Below, in pieces: positions 32,841-44,849 of a stretch of 64,000 bases of DNA (position 1 is the first letter of the stretch; every line of letters starts with the position of its first letter). Source of the stretch: Reticulitermes speratus (lineage: Eukaryota > Arthropoda > Insecta > Blattodea > Rhinotermitidae); contig JAJKFL010000237.1 of the NCBI GenBank assembly GCA_021186555.1, positions 516,558 through 580,557 of the forward strand, written 5' to 3'. The notes beneath the pieces are model-generated. The model was not told the origin of the DNA. It did no database searches and saw nothing but the letters and a program-made list of their open reading frames with translations. A program made the translations under genes and the position numbers.

Positions 32841-35397
32841 GTCACTGTGCACTGAGCAACAAGGTGCTGCACTGTGCTGACAGTGTGAAGTCACACGCAT
32901 GTAACACTTTAGGTGACATACGTGACCTCAGTCTCTGTGCACTGAGCAACAAGGTGCTGCACTGTGCTGACAGTGTGAAGTCACACGCATGTAACACTTT
33001 AGGTACACACGTGACCTCAGTCACTGTGCACTGAGCAACAAGGTGCTGCACTGTGCTGACAGTGTGAAGTCACACACATGTAACACTTTAGGTGACACAC
33101 GTGACCTCAGTTACTGTGCACTGAGCAACATGGTGCTGCACTGTGTTGACAGTGTGAAGTCACACACATGTAACACTTTAGGTACACACGTGACCTCAGT
33201 CACTGTGCACTGAGCAACAAGGTGCTGCACTGTGCTGACAGTGTGAAGTCACACACATGTAACACTTTAGGTGACACACGTGACCTCAGTTACTGTGCAC
33301 TAAACAACAAGTTGCTGCACTGTGCTGACAGTGTGAAGTCACACACATGAAACACTTTAGGTGACACACGTGACCTCAGTCACTGTGCACTGAGCAACAT
33401 GGTGCTGACAGTGTGAAGTCACACACATGAAACACTTTAGGTACACACGTGACCTCAGTCACTGTGCACTGAGCAACAAGGTGCTGACAGTGTGAATTCA
33501 CACACATGAAACACTTTAGGTGACACACGTGACCTCAGTCTCTGTGCACTGAGCAACAAGGTGCTGCACTGTGCTGACAGTGTGAAGTCACACACATGTA
33601 ACACTTTAGGTACACACGTGACCTCAGTCACTGTGCACTGAGCAACAAGGTGCTGCACTGTGCTGACAGTGTGAAGTCACACACATGAAACACTTTAGGT
33701 GACACACGTGACCTCAGTCACTGTGCACTGAGCAACAGTGTGCTGACAGTGTGAATTCACACACATGAAACACTTTAGGTGACACACGTGACCTCAGTCT
33801 CTGTGCACTGAGCAACAAGGTGCTGCACTGTGCTGACACTGTGAAGTCACACACATGTAACACTTTAGGTACACACGTGACCTCAGTCACTGTGCACTGA
33901 GCAACAAGGTGCTGCACTGTGCTGACAGTGTGAAGTCACACACATGTAACACTTTAGGTACACACGTGACCTCAGTCACTGTGCACTGAGCAACAAGGTG
34001 CTGCACTGTGCTGACAGTGTGAAGTCACACACATGTAACACTTTAGGTGACACACGTGACCTCAGTTACTGTGCACTAAACAACAAGTTGCTGCACTGTG
34101 CTGACAGTGTGAAGTCACACACATGTAACACTTTAGGTACACACGTGACCTCAGTCACTGTGCACTGAGCAACATGGTGCTGACAGTGTGAAGTCACACA
34201 CATGAAACACTTTAGGTACACACGTGACCTCAGTCACTGTGCACTGAGCAACAAGGTGCTGACAGTGTGAATTCACACACATGAAACACTTTAGGTGACA
34301 CACATGACCTCAGTCACTGTACACTGAGCAACAAGGTGCTGCACTGTGCTGACAGTGTGAAGTCACACACATGAAACACTTTAGGTGACACACGTGACCT
34401 CAGTCACTGTGCACTGAGCAACATGGTGCTGCACTGTGCTGACAGTGTGAAGTCACACACATGTAACACTTTAGGTGACACACGTGACCTCAGTTACTGT
34501 GCACTAAACAACAAGTTGCTGCACTGTGTTGACAGTGTGAAGTCACACACATGAAACACTTTAGGTGACACACGTGACCTCAGTCACTGTACACTGAGCA
34601 ACAAGGTGCTGCACTGTGCTGACAGTGTGAAGTCACACACATGAAACACTTTAGGTGACACACGTGACCTCAGTCACTGTGCACTGAGCAACAAGGTGCT
34701 GCACTGTGTTGACAGTGTGAAGTCACACACATGAAACACTTTAGGTGACACACGTGACCTCAGTCACTGTGCACTGAGCAACAAGGTGCTGCACTGTGCT
34801 GACAGTGGGGAAGTCACACACATGTAACACTTTAGGTACACACGTGACCTCAGTTACTGTGCACTGAGCAACAAGGTGCTGCACTGTGCTGACAGTGGGG
34901 AAGTCACACACATGTAACACTTTAGGTACACACGTGACCTCAGTCACTGTGCACTGAGCAACAAGGTGCTGCACTGTGCTGACAGTGGGGAAGTCACACA
35001 CATGAAACACTTTAGGTGACACACGTGACCTCAGTTACTGTGCACTGAGCAACAAGGTGCTGCACTGTGCTGACAGTGTGAAGTCACACACATGAAACAC
35101 TTTAGGTGACACACGTGACCTCAGTCACTGTGCACTGAGCAACAAGGTGCTGCACTGTGTTGACAGTGTGAAGTCACACACATGAAACACTTTAGGTGAC
35201 ACACGTGACCTCAGTCACTGTGCACTGAGCAACAAGGTGCTGCACTGTGCTGACAGTGTGAAGTCACACACATGTAACACTATAGGTGACACACGTGACC
35301 TCAGTCACTGTGCACTGAGCAACATGGTGCTGCACTGTGTTGACAGTGTGAAGTCACACTCATGAAACACTTTAGGTACACACGTGACCTCAGTCAC
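32841..35397. repeat. 90-bp tandem array, about 29 copies, each with CACGTG
   Basis: The unit runs GTCACTGTGCACTGAGCAAC, AAGGTGCTGCACTGTGCTGA, CAGTGTGAAGTCACACACAT, GTAACACTTTAGGTGACACA, CGTGACCTCA. Variants lose GCACTGTGCT or the G of GTGAC. Nearly every unit keeps a CACGTG hexamer. Short minus-strand frames inside it are artefacts. Confidence 0.97.
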
Positions 35398-35639
35398 GCA
35401 GTCACAAACTCCACACTCTGCCCATTGTGCTGTACATACATTCACTGACACTCCCACCCTAATACAAATCCTACTTCCAACTCTTGAACAGTCACTTATC
35501 GCTCACCCTGTATCGCAGACACATAACACACGCATGCTATTCCCAGGCCCATAACCACCATTTTAGGTCCCTAAACTATGTCGCTACAGCTTCACAAATT
35601 CGCGTGTCCGCCATGTTGTTATTACAACCCCCAAAACAG
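35398..35639. other. No feature recognised
   Basis: This is a short unique junction between the 90-bp array and the LINE remnant. The LINE may start earlier than I can recognise. Confidence 0.3.
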
Positions 35640-36810
35640 ATGCAAACATTTAGAACTTTCAGTGATGATATCCATACGGAAATCAGACTTGACAACTGTG
35701 CAAAATTGTGCTGAAGAAAGGAAAATTATTTCATTCTCAAAATTTAAAACTTGATATCAACAGAGAAATACAACAGCTTGAACAGGGAAAAACCTACAAG
35801 CAATCAATATTGCAGAATATCTGAGCACAAAATATAAAATAGACCTGTTTGTAAATATTGCTAAAAGCCACGAAATCTATAACCAAATATAAATTAAACA
35901 ATTAAAACAGCAGGAGAAGTTGTAGAAGAATTAAAGCAAACAAATGCGACAGTGACACAAAGAGGAAGGCACACAACACAAAAAGTAATATTAGGAGAGT
36001 ACTTAAAGGGAAACGTGGAACCAAAGTAATGCACGGCAGTATATTAGCAGTACAGACAGACAGACAGCTTGTTAGTGAAGGAGACATGTTGCTGTGGCTG
36101 TAGGGGGGAGATTTGGAGGGAGAAACTGAACGTGAGATTGTAGCAGCACAAGATGTCGTTACAACAAAATGTCATGCAACGAAAATATTACAAACAGAAA
36201 CAGACATCAAATGCTGACTATCAACATTTTGATGAGACATTAGAACACATTATATTGGCGTGCCAATATTGGCAAAATAACAACACATAGATAAACATGA
36301 CACAGTGTGTGCTCAACTGCACTGTAACATATGAGCGGAAATAGTGGTAACATTAGACAATAAACACTGGTATCAGCATGTATCAAAATTAGTACAAACA
36401 AGTCCTGAAGTTAAGGTAACAATGTTATGGAGTTAACAATAGCAAACCGACAGAACTATCCGTAACAATAAACCGGAAGTCATAATCTGCGATAATGAAA
36501 AAGGAACATGTGTGTTAATAGATGTTGTAATTTGAGGGGACAGAAATGTGGTCAAGTAAGAAGCCTAGAAGGTTCTAAAATATAAAAACCTTACAACAGA
36601 AATACAGCGCATGTGCAATGTAAAAACAGAAGTGATGTCAGTAACAATAGCGGCAACTGTAACCATCTCACAATCACTCACAAAGTACCTCAGCAACGTA
36701 CCGTCAAAGCACATCACGTAACTACAGCAAACAGCTATACTAGCACTGCACATGTACTGCGGGAAGTACTGGTGTAAAGTACAGAACATTGAGCGTGGGA
36801 AATAGCATTA
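35640..36810 (+). mobile_element. Decayed LINE with restriction-like endonuclease (R2/R4-type)
   Basis: Reading through many stops and frameshifts on the plus strand gives an ordered ORF tail: the end of the reverse transcriptase (DIHTEIRLDNCAKL, LISTEKYNSL), AINIAEYLSTKYKI, VVEELKQTNATV, ATKILQTETDIKC (zinc-finger region), DNKHWYQHVSKLVQTSPE, then KPEVIICDNEKGTCVLIDVV, YKNLTTEIQRMCNVKTEV and KYLSNVPSKH. The KPD...LID pair is the restriction-like endonuclease motif of site-selective LINEs. Here the Asp of PD is Glu. A segment of perhaps 150 residues is deleted after about 35800. An old, inactive copy. Confidence 0.82.
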
Positions 36811-37031
36811 CGTGTAGCTTAAATTGTAGCTACAGAATAGCTGTAACACTGTGTACCGTAGAAACGTGGTTTGTTTCAGGTACATAACTGAAAATACACT
36901 GCATAAAGGTGATGAAAATAATAATAATAATAATAATAACGTAAGTCTACAAATTTATGAAGTATTAATGTCGGATTGATGCTGGCTGTAAAACTTGTTG
37001 CTATTCCTTTGATCTAGTTACCATTATGCGT
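36811..37031. other. Unassigned; (AAT)n microsatellite
   Basis: The only visible feature is an (ATA)n tract near 36918-36940. Confidence 0.4.
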
Positions 37032-37317
37032 GTAAAAGGTAAAGTTCACCCTAGAACAGGCCATGAAGGCCCAGAGGGGAGTAGAGGTATAGCTCTACTC
37101 TTTCTTTAACGTAGACGTTAGATGTGGGTGGGTGGTCAACGCCACAGCCCGGCCGCTTTACCCCCGTGAATGACCCGACACCAATTGTAAAGGAGACCGA
37201 GTAGGCCCCAGCGTCGGTCTGGACGGGTGCTGCAAATCTCACCCCCACCGGGATTCGATCCCCGGACCGTCCATCCGTAGCGAGTCGCAATACCGTCTGA
37301 GCTATCACGACCCCTTT
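37032..37317 (-). mobile_element. SINE family C, full length with TSD
   Basis: The minus strand starts GTGATAGCTCAGACGGTATT (A-box) with a B-box GGGGATCGAATCCC. The body includes GTCCAGACCGACGCTGGGGC and TAGAGCTATACCTCTACTCC, and it ends TTCACCTTTACC-like (AGGGTGAACTTTACCTTTTA). The flanks CCATTATGCGT (37021-37031) and CCATTACGCGT (37318-37328) form a target duplication with one mismatch. I associate this tail with termite/cockroach SINEs from memory. Confidence 0.88.
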
Positions 37318-37328
37318 CCATTACGCGT

Positions 37329-37721
37329 TTTCGTAATGAAATTGCGAAGTCGTCGTTATATTTGTCTGTCTGCATGTTTTAAAGCTACAACTACTGGGCG
37401 GATTGTCCCGTTACTTCCTACTAAACCTTTGGACATATCGTGAGTTTAGTTAAAATCGGTCACAAATCAATATTTTGCAGAACACCTGACTACGTTTATA
37501 ATCAATCGCCATGACTGCTCGATATAAACGAGACACACTGTGTTACTTGTACGTAGAAGCTGAGACTGAAGAAGCAGTTGATCAACAAGCATGAAAAACG
37601 TTAGAAGCCAGCAAGGCCTATCATCGTTTAAGGGATACAGTTGCAAGCATCGGCGTTTGCGATATGTATTTGGCGAACGAATGTAAATCGGCTTTTTAGT
37701 ACAGATATTGATGTGATTAAA
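37329..37721. other. No feature recognised
   Basis: Short unique stretch before the 50-bp array, without a supported gene. Confidence 0.35.
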
Positions 37722-38702
37722 AGAAGCTGTGTGTAGACACAGACATGAACTGTGGCCGACAGTTGGTTACATGAAGCTGTGTGTAGACACACACCTGAAC
37801 TGTGGCCTACAGTTGGTTACATGAAGCTGTGTGTAGACACACACCTGAACTGTGGCCGACAGTTGGTTACATGAAGCTGTGTGTAGACACAGACCTGAAC
37901 TGTGGCCGACAGTTGGTTACATGAAGTTGTGTGTAGACATAGACCTGAACTGTGGCCGATAGTTAGTTACATGAAGCTGTGTGTAGACACAGACCTGAAC
38001 TGTGGCCGACAGTTGGTTACATGAAGCTGTGTGTAGACACAGACCTGAACTGTGGCCGACAGTTGGTTACATGAAGTTGTGTGTAGACATAGACCTGAAC
38101 TGTGGCCGATAGTTAGTTACATGAAGCTGTGTGTAGATACAGACCTGAACTGTGGCCAACAGTTGGATACATTAAGCTGTGTGTAGACACAGACCTGAAA
38201 TGTGGCCGACAGTTGGTAACATGAAGCTGTGTGTAGACAGACCAGAACTGTGGCCGACAGTTGGTTACATAAAGCTGTGTGTAGACACAGACCTGAACTG
38301 TGGCCGACAGTTGGTTACATGAAGCTGTGTGTAGACACAGACCTGAAATGTGGCCGACAGTTGTTACATGAAGCTGTGTGTAGACACATACTGAAATGTG
38401 GCCGACAGTTGGTTACATGAAGCTGTGTGTAGACACAGACCTGAACTGTGGCCGACAGTTGGTTACATGAAGCTGTGTGTAGACACAGACCTGAACTGTG
38501 GCCGACAGTTGGTTACATGAAGCTGTGTGTAGACACAGACTGAACTGTGGCCGACAGTTGGTTACATGAAGCTGTGTGTAGACACAGACCTGAACTATGG
38601 CCGAGAGTTGTTTACATGAAGCTGTGTGTAGACACAGACCTGAACTATAGCCTACAGTTGGTTACATAAATCTGTGTGTAGACACAGACCTAAAATGTGG
38701 CC
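37722..38702. repeat. 50-bp tandem array, about 20 copies, ends at assembly gap
   Basis: The unit is GAAGCTGTGTGTAGACACAG ACCTGAACTGTGGCCGACAG TTGGTTACAT. A two-unit variant (GAAGTTGTG...CATAG...GATAGTTAG) appears at about 37925 and again at 38075, suggesting 150-bp block duplication. The array runs directly into Ns, so its length is a minimum. Confidence 0.96.
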
Positions 38703-38725
38703 NNNNNNNNNNNNNNNNNNNNNNN
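38703..38725. other. Assembly gap (23 N)
   Basis: A run of 23 N follows the 50-bp array. Sequence resumes with a T-run and unrelated DNA, so the real distance and any intervening sequence are unknown. Confidence 0.99.
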
Positions 38726-39416
38726 TTTTTTCGAAAATTATTACTTTATGTTACATAAGGTTTGTGTAGTGCATTTGCTCTGGGCTAGGGCAGCGGAGTT
38801 TTCGCTGCTAACCTTGCCGCTTGAAGCGTGAATGTTAGAGAGAGAGAGAGAAGGCAATGTGGACTGTTCTGTACAGCGGCCATTTAAATGTGCGTACAAC
38901 GGCGATAGTAACAGCTTGTGTAACAAGTGAGAGAGAGTGACAATGAATACTGCAGTGAAAGATATGGCTAATGCAGCGGGAAGGTTGCCGCTTTACCCAC
39001 TGTAAATGACACGACGCCGTAAGAAGCAGGTCTTCTGGGTTGTTGTGCGGTGTGGCTGAGTAATTGCTTACCGACGTTTCGAAGTAACGTAACGCTAATT
39101 GACACATACAGGACCGTGCCCCTACCGTGCTTGATGTTAAAGGAGGCGGTCCTGCCCTAGGTTAAAGTAAAACTGCATTTCCATGGAGACACGGAATATA
39201 TTAAGGAAATGTTCAGTGGGAAGTCGGTGTTCCGGCCGGGGTTCGAACAGAGCGCTCCAATAATACAAGTCAGAAAACAGCGTGTGAGATTGTTTCAGCT
39301 GTACTGCTGTCTGATCACAAAGGTATTAAAGTACGTAGCTATTACTGTCGTATTGGATTGTACGTGAGTGAAAATTGGTCCTGACTGTACAGCAAAAACA
39401 CAGAATGTGTCCGAGG
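38726..39416. other. Unassigned, with a diverged dispersed-repeat piece
   Basis: CTTCTGGGTTGTTGTGCGGT and TTACCGACGTTTCGAAG (about 39030-39082) are a third relative of the element end seen at 20378 and 22405. A GGGGTTCGAAC box near 39238 is tRNA-like but isolated. No gene is seen. Confidence 0.4.
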
Positions 39417-42400
39417 AACTGGCGTCGTAAAGAGAGACTAGAGGATGGAGAGTAAGACCTATATGATGAACAACTGGCGTCGTAAAGAGAGACTAGAGGA
39501 TGGAGAGTAAGACCTATATGATGAACAACTGGTGTCGTAAAGAGAGACTAGAGGATGGAGAGTAAGACCTATATGATGAACAACTGGCGTCGTAAAGAGA
39601 GACTAGAGGATGGAGAGTAAGACCTAAATGATGAACAACTGGCGTCGTAAAGAGAAACGAGGATGGAGAGTAAGACCTATTTGATGAACAACTGGCGTCG
39701 TAAAGAGAGACTAGAAGATGGAGAGTAAGACTTATTTGATGAACAACTGGCGTAGTAAAGAGAGACTAGAGGATGGAGAGTAAGACTTATTTGATGAACA
39801 ACTGGCGTCGTAAAGAGAGACTAAAGGATGGAGAGTAAGACCTATTTGATGAACAACTGGTGTCGTAAAGAGAGACAAGAGGATGGAGAGTAAGACCTAT
39901 TTGATGAAAAACTGGTGTCGAAAAGAGAGACAAGAGGATGGAGAGTAAGACTTATTTGATGAACAGCTGGCGTCGTAAAGAGAGACTAGAGGATGGAGAG
40001 TAAGACCTATTTGATGAACAACTGGTGTCGTAAAGAGAGACAAGAGGATGGAGAGTAAGACCTATTTGATGAACAACTGGTGTCGAAAAGAGAGACTAGA
40101 GGATGGAGAGTAAGACCTATTTGATGAACAACTGGTGTCGTAAAGAGAGACAAGAGGATGGAGAGTAAGAGCTATATGATGAACAAACTGGTGTCGTAAA
40201 GAGAGACAAGAGGATGGAGAGTAAGACCTTATGATGAGCAACTGGTGTCGAAAAGAGAGACAAGAGATGGAGAGTAAGACCTATTTGATGAACAACTGGT
40301 GTCGTAAAAGAGAGAAGAGGATGGAGAGTAAGACTATATGATGAAACAACTGGTGTCGTAAAGAGAGACAAGAGGATGAGAGTAAGACCTATTTGATGAA
40401 AACTGGTGTCGTAAAGAGAGACAGAGGATGGAGAGTAAGACTATATTTGATGAACAACTGGTGTCGTAAAGAGAGACAGAGGATGGAGAGTAAGACCTAT
40501 TTGATGAACAACTGGTGTCGTAAAGAGAGACAAGAGGATGGAGAGTAAGACCTATTTGATGAAAAACTGGTGTCGTAAAGAGAGACAGAGGATGGAGAGA
40601 TAAGACTTATTGATGAACAACTGGTTCGTAAAGAGAGACTAGAGGATGGAGAGTAAGACCTATTTGATGAACAACTGGTGTCGTAAAGAGAGACAAGAGG
40701 ATGGAGAGTAAGACCTATTTGATGAACAACTGTTGTCGTAAAGAGAGACAGAGGATGGAGAGTAAGACCTATTGATGAACCACTGGTGTCGTAAAGAGAG
40801 ACAAGAGGATGGAGAGTAAGACCTATTTGATGAACAACTGGTGTCGAAAAGAGAGACAAGAGGATGGAGAGTAAGACCTATTTGATGAACAACTGTGTCG
40901 AAAAGAGAGACAAGAGGATGGAGAGTAAGACCTATATGATGAACCACTGGTGTCGTAAAGAGAGACAAGAGGATGGAGAGTAAGACCTATTTGATGAACA
41001 AACTGGTGTCGAAAAGAGAGACAAGAGGATGGAGAGTAAGACCTATTTGATGAACAACTGGTGTCGAAAAGAGAGACAAGAGGATGGAGAGTAAGACCTA
41101 TTTGATGAACAACTGGTGTCGTAAAGAGAGACAAGAGGATGGAGAGTAAGACCTATATGATGAAACACTGGTGTCGTAAAGAGAGACAAGAGGATGGAGA
41201 GTAAGACCTATTTGATGAAAACTGGTGTCGAAAAGAGAGACAAGAGGATGGAGAGTAAGACCTATTTGATGAACAACTGGTGTCGAAAAGAGAGACAAGA
41301 GGATGGAGAGTAAGACCTATTTGATGAACAACTGGTGTCGAAAAGAGAGACAAGAGGATGAGAGTAAGACCTATTTGATGAACAAACTGGTGTCGAAAAG
41401 AGAGACAAGAGATGGAGAGTAAGACCTATTGATGAAAAACTGGTGTCGATAAAGAGAGACAAGAGGATGGAGAGTAAGACCTATTTGATGAACAACTGGT
41501 GTCGAAAAGAGAGACAAGAGGATGGAGAGTAAGACCTATATGATGAACAACTGGTGTCGAAAGAGAGACAAGAGGATGGAGAGTAAGACCTATTTGATGA
41601 AAAACTGTGTGTCGAAAAGGAGACAAGAGGATGGAGAGTAAGACCTATTTGATGAACAACTGTGTCGAAAAGAGAGACAAGAGGATGGAGAGTAAGACCT
41701 ATTTGATGAACAACTGGTGTCGTAAAGAGAGACAAGAGGATGGAGAGTAAGACCTATATGATGAACAAACTGGTGTCGAAAAGAGAGACAAGAGGATGGA
41801 GAGTAAGACCTATTTGATGAACAACTGGTGTCGAAAAGAGGACAAGAGGATGGAGAGTAAGACCTATTTGATGAACAACTGGTGTCGAAAAGAGAGACAA
41901 GAGAATGGAGAGTAAGACCTATTTGATGAACAACTGGTGTCGTAAAGAGAGACTAAGAGGATGGAGAGTAAGACCATATTTGATGAACAACTGGTGTCGT
42001 AAAGAGAGACAAAGAGGATGGAGAGTAAGACCTATTTGATGAACACACTGGTGTCGAAAAGAGAGACAAGAGGATGGAGAGTAAGACCTATTTGATGAAC
42101 AACTGGTGTCGAAAGAGAGACAGAGGATGGAGAGTAAGACCTATTTGATGAAAAACTGGTGTCGAAAGAGAGACAAGAGTATGGAGAGTAAGACTATATG
42201 ATGAAAAACTGGGTCGAAAGAGAGACAAGAGATGGAGAGTAAGACCTATTTGATGAACAACTGGTGTCGTAAAGAGAGACAAAGGATGGAGAGTAAGACC
42301 TATTGATGAACAACTGGTGTCGAAAAGAGAGACAAAGGATGAAGAGTAAGACCTATTTGATGAAAAAACTGGTGTTGAAAAGGAGACAAGAGGATGAAGA

Positions 42401-44497
42401 GTAAGACCTATTTGATGAAATGGAGTCGAAGAGACAGAGATGGGAGTAAGACCTATTGATGAAATGGTGTGTAAAGAGGACAAGAGGATGAGAGTAAGAC
42501 CTATTGATGAACAACTGGTGTCGAAAGAGAGACAAGAGGATGGAGAGTAAGACTATTTGATGAACAACTGGTGTCGTAAAAAGAGACAAGAGGATGAAGA
42601 GTAAGACCTATTTGATGAAAATCTGGTGTGCGAAAAGAGAGACAAGAGAATGGAAAGTAAGACTTATTTGATGAACAACTGGCGTCGTAAAGAGAGACTA
42701 GAGGATGGATAGTAAGACATATTTGATGAACAACTGGCGTCGTAAAGAGAGACTAGAAGATGGAGAGTAAGACCTATTTGAAGAACCACTGGTGTCGTAA
42801 AGAGAGACAAGAGGATGGAGAGTAAGACCTATTTTCTGAACAACTGGTGTCGTAAAGAGAGACTAGAGGATGGAGAGTAAGACCTATTTGATGAACAACT
42901 GGTGTCGTAAAGAGAGACAAGAGGATGGAGAGCAAGACATATTTGATGAACAACTGGTGTCGTAAAGAGAGACTAGAGGACGGAGAGTAAGACCTATTTG
43001 ATGAACTACTGGTGTCGTAAAGAGAGACTAAAGGATGGAGAGTAAGACCTATTTGATGAACAACTGGTGTCGTAAAAAGAGACAAAAGGATGAAGAGTAA
43101 GACCTATTTGATGAAAAACTGGTGTCGAAAAGAGAGACAAGAGGATGAAGAGTAAGACCTATTTGATGAACAACTGGTGTCAAAAAAAAGAGACAAGAGG
43201 ATGAAGAGTAAGACCTATTTGATGAACAACTGGTGTCGAGAAGAGAGACAAGAGAATGGAGAGTAAGACCTATTTGATGAACAACTGGTGTCGTAAAGAG
43301 AGACAAGAGGATGAAGAGTAAGACTATTTGATGAAACATCTGGTGTCGAAAAGAGAGACAAGAGATGGAAAGTAAGACTTATTTGATGAACAACTGGCGT
43401 CGTAAAGAGAGACTAGAGGATGGATAGTAGACATATTTGATGAACAACTGGAGTCGTAAAAGAGAGACAAGAAGATGGAGAGTAAGACCTATTTGATGAA
43501 CACTGGTGTCGAAAGAGAGACAAGAGGATGGAGAGTAAGACCTATTTTATGAACAACTGGTGTCGTAAAGAGAGACTAGAGGATGGAAGTAAGACCTATT
43601 TGATGAACAACTGGTGTCGTAAGAGAGAAGAGATGGAGAGCAAGATTTTGATGAATGGTGTCGTAAGGAGACTAAGGACGGAGTAAGATATTGATGAAAC
43701 TGGTGTCGTAAATGAGAGACTAAAGGATGGAGATTAAGACCTATTTGATGAACAACTGGTGTCGTAAAGAGACAAAAGGATGAAGAGTAAGACCTATTTG
43801 ATGAAAAACTGGTGTCGAAAAGAGAGACAAGAGGATGAAGAGTAAGACCTATTTGATGAACAACTGGTGTCAAAAAAAAGAGACAAGAGGATGGAGAGTA
43901 AGACCTATATGATGAACAACTGGTGTCGAAAAGAGAGACAAGAGGATGGAGAGTAAGACCTTTTTGATGAACAACTGGTGTCGAAAAGAGAGACAAGAGG
44001 ATGGAGAGTATGACCTATATGATGAACAACTGGTGTCGTAAAGAGAGACAAGAGGATGGAGAGTAAGACCTATTTGATGAACAACAGGTGTCGAAAAGAG
44101 AGACAAGAGGATGGAGAATAAGACCTATTTGATGAACAACTGGTGTCGAAAAGAGAGACAAGAAGATGGAGAGTAAGACCTATTTGATGAACAACTGTTG
44201 TCGAAAAGAGACACAAGAGGATGGAGAGTAAGACCTATATGATGAACCACTGGTGTCGTAAATAGAGGCAATAGGATGGAGAGTAAGACCTATTTGATGA
44301 AAAACTGGTGTCGAAAAGAGAGACAAGAGGATGGAGAGTAAGACCTATATGATGAACAACTGGTGTCGTAAAGAGAAACAAGAGGATGGAAAGTAAGACC
44401 TATATGATGAACAACTGGTGTCGTAAAGAGAAACAAGAGGATGGAAAGTAAGACCTATATGATGAACAACTGGTGTCGTAAAGAGAAACAAGAGGAT
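39417..44497. repeat. 55-bp tandem array, about 92 copies
   Basis: The unit is GATGGAGAGTAAGACCTATT TGATGAACAACTGGTGTCGT AAAGAGAGACAAGAG. Left-hand copies carry GGCGTCGT and GACTAGAGG, while the middle carries GTCGAAAAG and GACAAGAGG. The patches 42140-42500 and 43600-43720 are dense in short deletions. All long minus-strand frames (MSLFTTPVVHQIGLTLHPLV type) are repeat artefacts. A truncated SINE joins the right end directly. Confidence 0.97.
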
Positions 44498-44705
44498 ACA
44501 TCCATCATCTCGTCCAGACCGGCCCTGGGGCCCACCCAGCCTCCTGTACAATGAGTACCGGGTCATTCCCGGGGAAAAATCGACCGGGACGTGACGTTAA
44601 CCACCCATTTCCATCTAGCGCCGAGGTTAAATAAAGAGTAGAGCTATACATTTTCTCCCCCTGGGCCTTCACGGCCTGTTCTAGGTTGACCTTTACCTTT
44701 AATAG
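44498..44705 (+). mobile_element. SINE family C, 5'-truncated
   Basis: It starts at TCGTCCAGACCGGCCCTGGG after the last 55-bp unit and shows CATCTAGCGCCGAGGTTAAA, AGAGTAGAGCTATACATTTT and the end GGTTGACCTTTACCTTTAAT. The tRNA-like head is absent. The orientation is opposite to the copy at 37032. Confidence 0.82.
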
Positions 44706-44849
44706 CTTTGGCCATCATTTGCATGTTACAAGAACTTTCCATTCAAGTAAACTGCATTTTCGAAAAAAGGCTGTTTTACGAAACTCTGCTACATGAAACA
44801 AAACAGACGCAATAACACTTGCTTAACGACTTTTCACATTTTTTCAATT

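Noticed and set aside
37240..37317. tRNA gene on the minus strand
   Set aside because: The head of SINE family C, with a target-site duplication and the CTTTACC tail, explains it.
39417..44497. Minus-strand frames up to 149 aa with VVHQIGLTLHPL repeats
   Set aside because: They are by-products of the 55-bp array, and frames break wherever unit length changes.
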